This document shows, piece by piece, positions 37,751-46,479 of a DNA stretch of 64,000 nucleotides; position 1 is the first letter of the stretch, and the number at the start of each line of letters is the position of its first letter. Source of the DNA: Blastocatellia bacterium (GTDB lineage Bacteria; Acidobacteriota; Blastocatellia; HR10; J050). The notes under the pieces were generated by a model. That model did no database searches and had not been told where the DNA came from. It worked only from the letters and a program-made list of their open reading frames with translations. A program made the position numbers and the translations under genes. Where the stretch lies: contig JANWZE010000035.1 in the NCBI GenBank assembly GCA_025054955.1, forward strand, positions 1 through 64,000. The letters run 5' to 3'.

Positions 37751-39283
37751 ATGGCTACAAGTGACGTACAACAATTGTCAACGCTGTTAGAGCTCAGTCA
37801 GACATTAGGCTCGACGCTGAACCTGAAATCTTCGTTGGTGCGAGTGCTGGAAATTCTGGAGGAGCATCACGACACTGTGAGCAGTGCCATCACGTTACTT
37901 GACGAGAACACGGGGGAGATGGCTATTGAGGCAGCGGCGGGGATCAGTTGGAAAGTGTCGCAGCAAACCAAGTATCGGCTCGGCGAGGGGATTACGGGAC
38001 GTGTTGTCCAGAGCGGCAAACCGATCATCGTGCCTCGTGTGAGCAAGGAGCCGCTGTTTCTCAATCGCACTGGCACATGGAAAAAATCGGGCAAGACAGA
38101 ACTTTCGTTCATCTGTGTGCCAATCAACGTGAGCCAGCAAACCGTTGGCGCGCTGGGCGTCAGTTTGCCTTATGACCCGGACCGCAATCTTGGTCAAGTC
38201 AGCAAGTTCTTCAGCGTCGTTGCTTCCATGATTGCTCAAGCATTGAAGGTCAACAGACTGATCGAGGCCGAACGCCAGCGGTTGTTAGCGGAAAACTTGC
38301 ATCTGCGTCAGGAATTGCGCGAACGTTACGATTTCCGCAACATCATCGGCAATAGCCACCAGATGCGACAGGTTTATGAACAGGTCGCTCAGGTGGCGCC
38401 GACCAACACCACCGTGCTCATCCGCGGCGAGTCGGGAACAGGCAAAGAATTGATCGCTCACGCGATTCATTACAACTCTCCACGAGCTAACAAACCGTTT
38501 ATCAAGGTCAGTTGTGGGGCGCTCCCTGAAAGCCTCATTGAATCGGAATTATTCGGGTATGAGCCGGGCGCTTTCACTGATGCACGCACACAAAAGAAAG
38601 GACGGTTTGAGCTGGCTCATGGCGGCACGTTGTTTCTGGACGAGGTAGGTGAGCTAACGCTGCCAACGCAGATCAAATTGCTGCGCGTATTGCAAGAGCG
38701 AGAATTTGAGCGACTCGGTGGCATCCAACCAATCAAAGTCAATGTCCGTTTGATTGCGGCCACCAACCAAGACCTCGAAGCGGCTATGCAGCAGGGCCGA
38801 TTTCGCGAGGATTTATACTACCGCCTCAATGTATTCACCATCTACGTGCCACCGTTGCGCGAGCGACGCCCAGATATTTTGTTGCTAGCCGATCATTTTG
38901 TGGAAAAATATGCGACCGAACATGGCAAAAGCGTCAAGCGCATCTCGACGCCGGCCATTGATATGCTGATGAGCTATCATTGGCCTGGGAATGTGCGCGA
39001 GCTGGAGAATTGCATTGAGCGAGCTGTGCTGTTGTGTGAAGGCGGCGTCATCCATGCGCATCATCTGCCCCCTACGCTGCAAACAGCCGAAGTCTCAGGA
39101 ACTGTTCCTCGTCTCTCGTTGTCCGCTGCCGTGGCCAGTTATGAAAAGGACCTTATCATAGACGCGCTCAAAACGACTCGCGGAAATCGCGCTAAAGCCG
39201 CCCGATTGCTTGATACGACCGAGCGCATCATCAACTACAAGATCAAGAATTACAAAATTGACTGTTCGCGATTCAAAACCTAA
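37751..39283 (+). CDS. NifA-like sigma-54-dependent transcription activator
   Basis: 510 aa from ATG 37751. An N-terminal GAF domain (about residues 15-165), the AAA+ domain with Walker A GESGTGKE, the sigma-54-contact loop GAFTDA (canonical GAFTGA), Walker B LFLDEVGEL and the GNVRELENC sensor region, and a C-terminal Fis-type helix-turn-helix (NRAKAARLLDTTERIINYKI). The domain layout is that of NifA. It is placed next to glnA, whose promoter has a good -24/-12 element, so it most likely activates glnA and perhaps itself. The activating signal would be sensed by the GAF domain. Confidence 0.93.
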   Translation: MATSDVQQLSTLLELSQTLGSTLNLKSSLVRVLEILEEHHDTVSSAITLLDENTGEMAIEAAAGISWKVSQQTKYRLGEGITGRVVQSGKPIIVPRVSKEPLFLNRTGTWKKSGKTELSFICVPINVSQQTVGALGVSLPYDPDRNLGQVSKFFSVVASMIAQALKVNRLIEAERQRLLAENLHLRQELRERYDFRNIIGNSHQMRQVYEQVAQVAPTNTTVLIRGESGTGKELIAHAIHYNSPRANKPFIKVSCGALPESLIESELFGYEPGAFTDARTQKKGRFELAHGGTLFLDEVGELTLPTQIKLLRVLQEREFERLGGIQPIKVNVRLIAATNQDLEAAMQQGRFREDLYYRLNVFTIYVPPLRERRPDILLLADHFVEKYATEHGKSVKRISTPAIDMLMSYHWPGNVRELENCIERAVLLCEGGVIHAHHLPPTLQTAEVSGTVPRLSLSAAVASYEKDLIIDALKTTRGNRAKAARLLDTTERIINYKIKNYKIDCSRFKT

Positions 39284-39394
39284 TGCAAGAACTCGACCGT
39301 GTCTGGGTTGTACACTGCTGGCGAAAACACGTGCATCTATGTCGGAGCGCAGAAGAAAATTCCTACAATCGTGGAGGATTTAGTGAGTCTTCAT

Positions 39395-39404
39395 ACAATT
39401 TTGT
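39395..39404 (+). promoter_or_regulatory. Possible upstream activator site ACAATTTTGT
   Basis: Identical to the site at 37677-37686. It lies 80 bases before the -24 element of the glnA promoter, a usual distance for enhancer-type sites of sigma-54 activators. Confidence 0.4.
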
Positions 39405-39482
39405 CATCCACCTTTTCAATCAAAAATCTCGTAATTGCCTCGTTTTATGTTCGTTGACAGCTTTGAGTCAACATTGACGTTG

Positions 39483-39498
39483 AGGCATAAGACTTGCT
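39483..39498 (+). promoter_or_regulatory. Sigma-54 (-24/-12) promoter of glnA
   Basis: The sequence AGGCATAAGACTTGCT has GG at 39484-39485 and GC at 39496-39497, spaced exactly 10 bases apart, and the -12 part TTGCT is consensus. It stands about 70 bases before the glnA ATG. It is the only site with a correctly spaced GG-N10-GC pair that I noticed in a promoter position. Confidence 0.65.
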
Positions 39499-39513
39499 GT
39501 AAACCAGCTCATG

Positions 39514-39530
39514 ACACCGAGAATCGGTGT
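39514..39530 (+). other. Small hairpin in the glnA leader
   Basis: ACACCGA and TCGGTGT pair perfectly around GAA, just downstream of the predicted sigma-54 start site. It may protect the 5' end of the mRNA. Confidence 0.4.
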
Positions 39531-39565
39531 ACAAACAACGATAACAATTTTGGAGGCGAATTTTC

Positions 39566-40972
39566 ATGAGTGTGGCAGATGTACTGAAGTTCATGGAGGA
39601 TGAACAGGTTGAATACGTTGACGTCCGATTTACTGATTTGCCCGGTCAGTGGCATCACATGACGATTCCCAGAGAGGAAATCGGTGAAGAGGCCTTTGAA
39701 AACGGCGTTGGGTTTGACGGGTCCAGTTTGCGTGGTTGGGCTTCGATTCACGAAAGTGACATGTTGCTGCGGCTTGATCCGAGCCGCTACTGGATTGATC
39801 CGTTCATTCAGCGCAAGACGGTTTGCCTGATTGCGGATGTCATTGACCCGCTGACCAAACAAGACTACCCGCTTGATCCGCGAGGAGTCGCTCGTCGCGC
39901 CGAGGCCTACTTGCGACAAACGGGCATTGCCGACACTGTCTATTTTGGTCCCGAAGCCGAATTTTTCGTCTTCGACAAAATTTCCTATTACGCCGATGTG
40001 GACGCGGCTTGCTATAAGATTGAGAGCGCAGAAGCCATCTGGAGCAATCGCGAAAAAGGCAACGGCGGCCACCAAATCCGTCACAAGGAAGGGTATGTGC
40101 CTGTGCCACCGCTGGACACGTTACAGGATTTTCGCAGCGAAGTGGCTGAATATCTCAAACGGGTTGGCATTCAGGTAGAGTGCCATCATCACGAAGTGGC
40201 CACGGCTGGGCAGTGCGAAGTTGATTTTCGATATGCCACTCTGGTCAAGACGGCTGACAATGTGTTGCTGTTCAAATACACGGTGAAGAATTTGGCTCGT
40301 CAATTTGGTCGAACAGCTACATTCATGCCGAAGCCGATGTATGGGGATAATGGCAACGGGATGCACTGTCACCAAAGCTTATGGAAGAACGGCGAAGCGC
40401 TGTTTGCTGGCGATCAATATGCAGGTCTTTCCAAGCTGGCGTTGCACTACATCGGCGGCCTACTTAAGCATGCGCCGGCCATTGTTGCGTTTGCCGCGCC
40501 GACGACCAATAGTTATCGTCGCCTCGTGCCGGGCTTTGAGGCGCCTGTCAACTTGGCCTATTCGCGACGCAACCGCTCGGCTGCTGTGCGAATTCCTATG
40601 TATTCATCCAGTCCCAAAGCCAAGCGGCTCGAGTTCCGGCCGCCAGACCCAAGCTGCAATCCCTATCTGGCATTTGCTGCAATGCTCATGGCTGGCCTTG
40701 ATGGCATTCGCAACCAGATTGATCCTGGCCCGCCATTGGACAAAGATATTTATGACTTGAGTCCTGAAGAGCTCAAAGATGTGCCGAGCTTGCCCGGCTC
40801 ACTCGAAGAGGCGATTGCCGAGCTGGAACGCGATCATGAATTCTTGCTGGCTGGCGATGTATTCACCGAAGAACTGCTCGATCGCTGGATTGCCTATAAG
40901 AAGGAGCGTGAAATCAACGTCGTGCGCATGCGGCCGAGTCCAATCGAGTTCACGCTCTACTACGACATTTAG
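39566..40972 (+). CDS. glnA: Glutamine synthetase, type I
   Basis: 468 aa, the size of GSI-beta. Motifs: [19 protein letters not shown] (latch and substrate site), the glutamate/ammonia-site [11 protein letters not shown], and NRSAAVRIP. The adenylylation site [11 protein letters not shown] has the Tyr used for control by GlnE in GSI-beta enzymes. It makes glutamine from glutamate and ammonia. It sits behind the predicted sigma-54 promoter and activator and before gltB, so the complete GS/GOGAT route is in one place. Confidence 0.97.
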   Translation: MSVADVLKFMEDEQVEYVDVRFTDLPGQWHHMTIPREEIGEEAFENGVGFDGSSLRGWASIHESDMLLRLDPSRYWIDPFIQRKTVCLIADVIDPLTKQDYPLDPRGVARRAEAYLRQTGIADTVYFGPEAEFFVFDKISYYADVDAACYKIESAEAIWSNREKGNGGHQIRHKEGYVPVPPLDTLQDFRSEVAEYLKRVGIQVECHHHEVATAGQCEVDFRYATLVKTADNVLLFKYTVKNLARQFGRTATFMPKPMYGDNGNGMHCHQSLWKNGEALFAGDQYAGLSKLALHYIGGLLKHAPAIVAFAAPTTNSYRRLVPGFEAPVNLAYSRRNRSAAVRIPMYSSSPKAKRLEFRPPDPSCNPYLAFAAMLMAGLDGIRNQIDPGPPLDKDIYDLSPEELKDVPSLPGSLEEAIAELERDHEFLLAGDVFTEELLDRWIAYKKEREINVVRMRPSPIEFTLYYDI

Positions 40973-40980
40973 AGATTCGA

Positions 40981-41051
40981 CATCAGACGTCAGACAGCAG
41001 CCCTAAGCTCCCGCAGCAGCCGGTTTGCTGACTGAGGTCTGACGTCTGATG
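40981..41051. repeat. Perfect 15-bp inverted repeat
   Basis: CATCAGACGTCAGAC (40981-40995) and its exact reverse complement (41037-41051) enclose 41 bases. It follows the glnA stop by 8 bases. There is no T-tract. It may be a REP-like or transcript-stabilising element. Confidence 0.7.
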
Positions 41052-41079
41052 ACTGATGCCTGAAACCAGGAGGTTGTTG

Positions 41080-41289
41080 ATGGAGCGACAGTATGGCGAG
41101 ATCATGAATTTTCTTCTTGATTTTCGTGGTCGTTTTCAAACCGATGAAGATTTCCGACAATTTCTGCGAACGCAAATAAAGATGCTGGTTGACGACCTCC
41201 GCGACTTTAGTGTATTTATAACGCTCCAACCCGAATCCATCAGTCGTCAACGAACGAGCGCTCGTGGCATTGCCGGCATGATGGATTAG
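41080..41289 (+). CDS. Small protein between glnA and gltB, 69 aa
   Basis: AGGAGG precedes ATG 41080, so translation is likely. The first 40 residues form a charged helix-rich part (MERQYGEIMNFLLDFRGRF, then FRQFLRTQIKMLVDDLRDF). No known family is recognised. Its position between the two genes of the glutamine/glutamate pathway suggests a nitrogen-related role, but this is inference. Confidence 0.6.
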   Translation: MERQYGEIMNFLLDFRGRFQTDEDFRQFLRTQIKMLVDDLRDFSVFITLQPESISRQRTSARGIAGMMD

Positions 41290-41302
41290 CGTGGGCTTCT
41301 CT

Positions 41303-41461
41303 ATGAGATTGAAGGCAACAACGCAACGAGACCATAGTTTGCTAGGCGAATTGTTGCCAGCGGTCGGCCCGGCGGCATGCGGCGCTTCCCTTCTGGGGAG
41401 CAACCCGACCACAGCGATTACCAAGGTAAAGGCTATCACCACCGCTGTACGCGATGGGTGA
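41303..41461 (+). CDS. Leader peptide of the gltB attenuator, 52 aa
   Basis: The ORF begins at ATG 41303 (or GTG 41291, directly after the stop of the previous gene) and ends at TGA 41459-41461. Its last part reads PTTAITKVKAITTAVRDG, unusually rich in Thr, Ile, Val and Ala, like leader peptides of threonine and branched-chain amino-acid attenuators. Its stop codon lies inside one of four mutually complementary RNA segments (see the attenuator). No good ribosome binding site is visible, so translation is inferred from the architecture. Confidence 0.5.
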   Translation: MRLKATTQRDHSLLGELLPAVGPAACGASLLGSNPTTAITKVKAITTAVRDG

Positions 41462-41535
41462 TGGCCTGAGCCGTTCAGATCAATAGGCACGAGCGGCCAT
41501 CACCCTAGTTGCAGAGGTGATGGCCGTTTTATTTT
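41431..41535 (+). promoter_or_regulatory. Transcription attenuator in front of gltB
   Basis: Four segments can pair in alternative ways: 1, GGCTATCACC (41431-41440); 2, GGTGATGGCC (41457-41466); 3, CGGCCATCACC (41494-41504); 4, GGTGATGGCCG (41516-41526). Segments 3 and 4 make an 11-bp stem followed by TTTTATTTT, a strong intrinsic terminator. Segments 2 and 3 are fully complementary and would give an antiterminator; segments 1 and 2 would free the terminator. A leader ORF runs through segment 1 and stops in segment 2. This is the trp-type attenuation layout. Confidence 0.75.
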
Positions 41536-41566
41536 GACCAAATCCGTTCTCCGGAGATCACAAACG

Positions 41567-44500
41567 ATGGTTCAGCGACAACAAGCAGATGATTCATACC
41601 AACGCTCGCTCTACGATCCACGGTTTGAACACGACGCCTGCGGTGTCGGTTTCATAGCGCATCGAAGCGGGCAACCCAGCCAGCTCATCATTCAAACGGC
41701 CGTGCAAGCGTTGGTCAATCTTGAACACCGAGGCGCGGCCGATGCGGACGCAGCCACCGGTGACGGCGCCGGTCTAATGACGCAGGTGCCTCAACGATTC
41801 TTCCGGCACGCAATAGCTGATGTGCCTCACTCTGTTCCCGACTCAACTCCGCTGATTGTCGGCATGATCTTCCTGCCGATGGAACCGACCGCCTCAGCGC
41901 AAGCGAAGCGAATCATTGAAACGGTGCTGGCGCATCGCGGATTTCGTTTGTTGCGTTGGAGAAGTGTGCCCATCAACGATGGACTGCTGGGAACAAAAGC
42001 ACGGCAAACCCAGCCCGATATTGTTCAGGTGATTGCCTTCTCGCCAACCCCGCTGTCCGGCACGGAGTTGGAACGACGCTTATTTGTAACCCGCAAACAG
42101 ATCGAGAAGGAATGGCAAGAAGCGGCGCTCCAGGGCTGTTATATCTGCTCACTCTCACACCGAACCATTGTCTACAAAGGTCTGCTGAGCGCGAGCGATT
42201 TGGCAAAATTCTATCCTGATCTGAACGACCCACTGTTTCAATCGGCGTTCGCCATCTTTCATCAACGCTATAGCACCAACACATTTCCCAATTGGTTTCT
42301 GGCTCATCCGTTTCGCATGTTAGCCCATAATGGCGAGATCAACACGATTCAAGGAAATCGCTACTGGATGCAAACGCGCGAAGCCGACCTCGACACCAGT
42401 CTGTGGCGTCATGATGCGCGCTATTTGAAACCGATCATCTGGCCGGATGGCAGCGACTCAGCCAGCCTGGATAACGCTGTCGAGTTATTGGTTCGTTCGG
42501 GGCGCAGCCTCATGCACACAATCATGATGATGATTCCCGAAGCGCATGAGCATATTCCGCAGATGGATCAGGCGCTGCGCGCGTTCTATCAATTTCACGA
42601 AGGGATGATGGAGCCGTGGGATGGACCGGCCGCGTTGGTGTTCAGCGATGGCGTGGTGGTCGGCGCAGCACTTGATCGGAATGGCTTGCGTCCATTGCGT
42701 TACCTGATCACAGACGATGGACTGGTGGTGGTTGCTTCTGAAGCCGGCGTTGTTCGGATAGACCCAGAGCACATCATTGAAAAAGGACGCCTCGGCCCCG
42801 GTCAGATGATCGCCGTTGATCTGATTGGTGGTCATGGCGTGCTGAACAATGATCAAATCAAGCACATAGTGGCGACGCATCACAATTATCAGTGGTGGTT
42901 GGAGCAAAGCCTTGTTCACTGTCCTCCCCCATCGCACACATCTGCTAGCGGCCAGCCATTAGACGATGCGGCATTGCTTCGACACCAGCGCATTTTCGGC
43001 TACTCGACCGAAGACCACAAATATATCCTGGCGCCGATGGCCCGCGAGGGACAATCACCGACGGGGTCCATGGGCGATGATACGCCGTTGACGCCGTTAG
43101 CCACCAAGCCACGCCTGCTCTATTCCTATTTCAAGCAACGCTTCGCTCAGGTGACAAACCCGCCGATTGATCCTATCCGCGAGCGGCTTGTCATGGCGCT
43201 GGAGATGCTCGTCGGTCCGTGGGGCAACGTGTTAACCGAGGGACCGCGTCATGCTCACTTGATTCGATTGCAAAGTCCTATTTTGCTGGAGAACCAGTTT
43301 ACCTGGATCAAACAACATTCGGGATTCTCCCACAAAACGCTTGATGCCACATTCGCCGTCAGCGAGGGCGCAGCCGGGCTAGAGCAAGCTGTTGATCGGC
43401 TATGCCAGCAAGCAGAAGAGAGTGTGCGCGACGGCTGGGCCTTGCTCATCATCAGCGACCGGAACATCGGACCTGAGCGGGCGCCCATCCCGATGTTGCT
43501 GGCCGTCAGCGCCGTGCATCATCACTTGATTCGTCGTTGCCTACGACTGAAAACGTGCCTCATCGCTGAATCAGGCGAGCCACGTCAAACACACGATTTT
43601 GCCTGCCTGATCGGATATGGAGCCACTGCTGTGTTTCCTTATCTGACTTATGAGGTCGTGCGATACATGGCACGCCATAATCAGTGGCCGGCCAGCGCCG
43701 CCATTGAAAAATACGTTCGCGCCATCGAAAGCGACTTGCTCAAGGTGATGTCCAAAATGGGCATCTCTACACTCAATAGTTATTGCGGCGCTCAAATCTT
43801 CGAAGCAGTGGGACTAGACCAAAGCGTCATCAATGCGTACTTCACTCACACGCCCTCGCCGGTTGGCGGCGCGCGGCTCTCGGAGATTGCCGAAGAGATA
43901 CAGCAACGGCATCGCCTTGCCTATGAGGACGCGACCAAATTGGAGGATCACGGTTACTACCGCTATCGGCGTAGCGGCGAATATCACGGCTTCAATCCCG
44001 ACGTCGTCCGTGCGTTGCACAAGGCAGCGCGCAGTGGGCGCGCAGAAGATTTTCGCGCCTATTTCGATCTCGTGTACGGCCGGCCTCCTATGGCGTTGCG
44101 CGACCTTTTGAGATTCAAGCCGACTGAGCCGATTCCGCTCGATGAGGTGGAGCCGGTTGAGCAGATCGTGACTCATTTTTGCGCGCCCGGCATGTCACTA
44201 GGCGCGCTCAGTCGGGAAGCGCACGAAACGATTGCCATTGCCATGAACCGCCTCGGAGCGCGCAGCAACAGCGGTGAAGGCGGCGAAGCCTCCAGCCGCT
44301 TTCATCCGCTGCCCAATGGCGACTCGGCCAACAGCGCCATTAAACAAGTGGCGTCAGCCCGATTTGGCGTTACGCCGGCCTATTTGGTCTCGGCCAGTGA
44401 ACTGGAGATCAAAATGGCGCAAGGCTCCAAACCGGGTGAAGGCGGGCAATTGCCTGGCCATAAGGTGTCACCAGAAATTGCCGACGTCCGTCATTGCGTG

Positions 44501-46075
44501 CCCGGCATCACGTTAATTTCGCCGCCGCCGCATCACGACATTTACAGCATCGAGGACCTGGCGCAATTGATCTTCGACTTACGACGGATCAACCCGCACG
44601 CGCGAATCGCTGTGAAGTTGGTAGCGGAAGCCGGCGTTGGTACGATTGCCGCCGGTGTAGCTAAAGCTCACGCCGACACGATTCACATCAGCGGACACGA
44701 TGGCGGGACAGGCGCCTCACCGCTCGGATCAATTAAAAACGCCGGCGTGCCTTGGGAGCTCGGACTGGCTGAAGCGCATCAAGTCCTCAGCTTGAACGGC
44801 TTACGCGACCGTGTGCGGCTGCGCGTTGATGGCGGCATGCAATCAGGGCGTGATGTCGTCATCGCAGCGATGCTGGGGGCCGATGAATATGCATTTGGCA
44901 CAGCTATGCTCGTGGCGCTCGGATGCGTCATGGCTCGTCAGTGCCATTTGAACACCTGTCCCGTTGGCGTCGCCACACAGCGCGAAGACCTGCGAGCGAA
45001 GTTTCCTGGCACACCGGAAATGGCCGTCCGGTTTATGCTGGCGGTGGCAGAGGAAGTTCGGCGACTGCTGGCGCAGCTTGGCATCCGGCGACTTCAAGAG
45101 ATTGTGGGACGAACCGATTTGCTTGAGCAAATTCCTATGAGCCCTGAAACCATTGGAGGACGACTCGATTTGAGTCGCCTGCTCTTTCCTGTTGAACACA
45201 GGCGTGGCGATAACGGCTCACATCCACGGCCTCAGACACCGTCACTGGACGACCGGTTAGCCGAGGACGCGCAACTGGCTATGAGCGCGAATCAGCCCGT
45301 GCGACTTGAATATGCTATCCAGAATACCGACCGCACGGTTGGTGCGCGGCTGGCTGGCCAGATTGCCCGCCAATGGGGCGACCGGGGATTGCCCGACGGC
45401 GCGATTGAAGTTCGCTTCACTGGCACAGCAGGTCAGAGCTTTGGCGCCTTTTGTATTCGTGGCATGCGGTTGATGCTGACCGGCGAGGCCAATGATTACG
45501 TGGGCAAATCAATGGCCGGCGGACAGATTATCATCCGACCGCCGGCCAATGCTCCATTTACTCAAGTGGCGCACACAATCATCGGCAACACTGTTCTGTA
45601 TGGCGCCACCGGTGGCGAATTGTTTGTCGCCGGTGCAGCGGGAGAACGATTCGCCGTCCGCAATAGCGGCGCTGTAGCCGTCGTTGAAGGCGTTGGCGAT
45701 CATGGCTGTGAATATATGACTGGCGGCACGGTGGTGATTCTGGGACCTGTCGGCAAAAATTTCGCTGCTGGCATGACCGGCGGCGTCGCTTACGTATTTG
45801 ACGAAGCTGATCGGCTCTTGTTCTCGTTGAATCGTGAGCTCGGCCACATCCAACGACTCACGGTGGAGGATGAGCGTCACCTGCGCTGGTTGATCGAGCG
45901 TCACGTGGCGTTGACCCATAGTCAACGCGCCACGATGATCCTGGCAACATGGGAGCAATCGCTCGCGCACTTCCGTAAAGTGACCGCGCTCATGCCGACG
46001 ACGGAATTGAAGCAAGTTCCTCAGGTTTCCCATTCGCCGCTTGCCGAGAGGCCCGCACCAGCAATAGCCGGATAA
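41567..46075 (+). CDS. gltB: Glutamate synthase large subunit
   Basis: 1502 aa. The glutamine amidotransferase nucleophile is Cys25 in HDACGVGFIA, after a 24-residue propeptide. The central domain, the FMN/synthase domain with SGHDGGTGASPLGSIKNAG, the [3Fe-4S] cysteine cluster (GCVMARQCHLNTCPVGVATQ) and the C-terminal beta-helix repeats (G..GG...) are in order. GGAG precedes ATG 41567. No small subunit (gltD) lies next to it, so reductant may come from ferredoxin or from a distant gltD. Confidence 0.95.
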   Translation: MVQRQQADDSYQRSLYDPRFEHDACGVGFIAHRSGQPSQLIIQTAVQALVNLEHRGAADADAATGDGAGLMTQVPQRFFRHAIADVPHSVPDSTPLIVGMIFLPMEPTASAQAKRIIETVLAHRGFRLLRWRSVPINDGLLGTKARQTQPDIVQVIAFSPTPLSGTELERRLFVTRKQIEKEWQEAALQGCYICSLSHRTIVYKGLLSASDLAKFYPDLNDPLFQSAFAIFHQRYSTNTFPNWFLAHPFRMLAHNGEINTIQGNRYWMQTREADLDTSLWRHDARYLKPIIWPDGSDSASLDNAVELLVRSGRSLMHTIMMMIPEAHEHIPQMDQALRAFYQFHEGMMEPWDGPAALVFSDGVVVGAALDRNGLRPLRYLITDDGLVVVASEAGVVRIDPEHIIEKGRLGPGQMIAVDLIGGHGVLNNDQIKHIVATHHNYQWWLEQSLVHCPPPSHTSASGQPLDDAALLRHQRIFGYSTEDHKYILAPMAREGQSPTGSMGDDTPLTPLATKPRLLYSYFKQRFAQVTNPPIDPIRERLVMALEMLVGPWGNVLTEGPRHAHLIRLQSPILLENQFTWIKQHSGFSHKTLDATFAVSEGAAGLEQAVDRLCQQAEESVRDGWALLIISDRNIGPERAPIPMLLAVSAVHHHLIRRCLRLKTCLIAESGEPRQTHDFACLIGYGATAVFPYLTYEVVRYMARHNQWPASAAIEKYVRAIESDLLKVMSKMGISTLNSYCGAQIFEAVGLDQSVINAYFTHTPSPVGGARLSEIAEEIQQRHRLAYEDATKLEDHGYYRYRRSGEYHGFNPDVVRALHKAARSGRAEDFRAYFDLVYGRPPMALRDLLRFKPTEPIPLDEVEPVEQIVTHFCAPGMSLGALSREAHETIAIAMNRLGARSNSGEGGEASSRFHPLPNGDSANSAIKQVASARFGVTPAYLVSASELEIKMAQGSKPGEGGQLPGHKVSPEIADVRHCVPGITLISPPPHHDIYSIEDLAQLIFDLRRINPHARIAVKLVAEAGVGTIAAGVAKAHADTIHISGHDGGTGASPLGSIKNAGVPWELGLAEAHQVLSLNGLRDRVRLRVDGGMQSGRDVVIAAMLGADEYAFGTAMLVALGCVMARQCHLNTCPVGVATQREDLRAKFPGTPEMAVRFMLAVAEEVRRLLAQLGIRRLQEIVGRTDLLEQIPMSPETIGGRLDLSRLLFPVEHRRGDNGSHPRPQTPSLDDRLAEDAQLAMSANQPVRLEYAIQNTDRTVGARLAGQIARQWGDRGLPDGAIEVRFTGTAGQSFGAFCIRGMRLMLTGEANDYVGKSMAGGQIIIRPPANAPFTQVAHTIIGNTVLYGATGGELFVAGAAGERFAVRNSGAVAVVEGVGDHGCEYMTGGTVVILGPVGKNFAAGMTGGVAYVFDEADRLLFSLNRELGHIQRLTVEDERHLRWLIERHVALTHSQRATMILATWEQSLAHFRKVTALMPTTELKQVPQVSHSPLAERPAPAIAG

Positions 46076-46198
46076 GCGTTGAGCTGGCCTCTGCACCATG
46101 GCCTCAGGCATTAGAGACGGAGCATGCTCGGAAAAAGTCATCCGGTTCGATGGTGTGGCTGATGATGGGCTAATTTCTGTCTTTATCTGATTGTGAGG

Positions 46199-46227
46199 TT
46201 GACGAACGCATCGAATCAGCCTATCAT
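46199..46227 (+). promoter_or_regulatory. Promoter in front of the thrC leader
   Basis: TTGACG (46199-46204), 17 bases, TATCAT (46222-46227). A transcript starting near 46234 would run through the hairpin at 46329-46358 before reaching thrC. Confidence 0.5.
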
Positions 46228-46328
46228 GCAAGGCTCTTTGAAAACTTGACACGTGGCGATTTAAGGCGACTTGCTCCACGTTAAAAACTGTCTAAATAGC
46301 CCGGCGCTGTAGCCGTCTTTGCATTCCA

Positions 46329-46362
46329 AGCCCCGTGTTGTTTAGGCAGCACGGGGCTTTTG
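46329..46362 (+). terminator. Terminator-like hairpin in the thrC leader
   Basis: AGCCCCGTGTTG (46329-46340) pairs with CAGCACGGGGCT (46347-46358) with one G-U pair and a TTTAGG loop, followed by TTTGCTTTT. It lies between the promoter at 46199 and thrC. It may end gltB transcription or act as an attenuator of thrC; no alternative pairing was found. Confidence 0.7.
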
Positions 46363-46479
46363 CTTTTCACGGAGCGAGCTTCCGAGGCGCAAGATGGAGG
46401 ATGAAATGACGAGCAGTCACACTCAGCGGCGTCACACGGAAGGTGCTTCGGGCAGAGCATCGGGCCAAGGAGGAATGCT

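Noticed and set aside
37751-39283. Loss of function in the activator because of GAFTDA in place of GAFTGA
   Set aside because: The Asp variant occurs in functional members of the family; all other ATPase motifs are intact.
41290-41457. A glutamine riboswitch (glnA motif) before gltB
   Set aside because: The conserved sequence of that RNA is absent; the leader is better explained by the attenuator described.
45509-46279. A 256-codon minus-strand frame opposite the end of gltB
   Set aside because: It is antisense to a well-conserved gene and has composition typical of a shadow frame.
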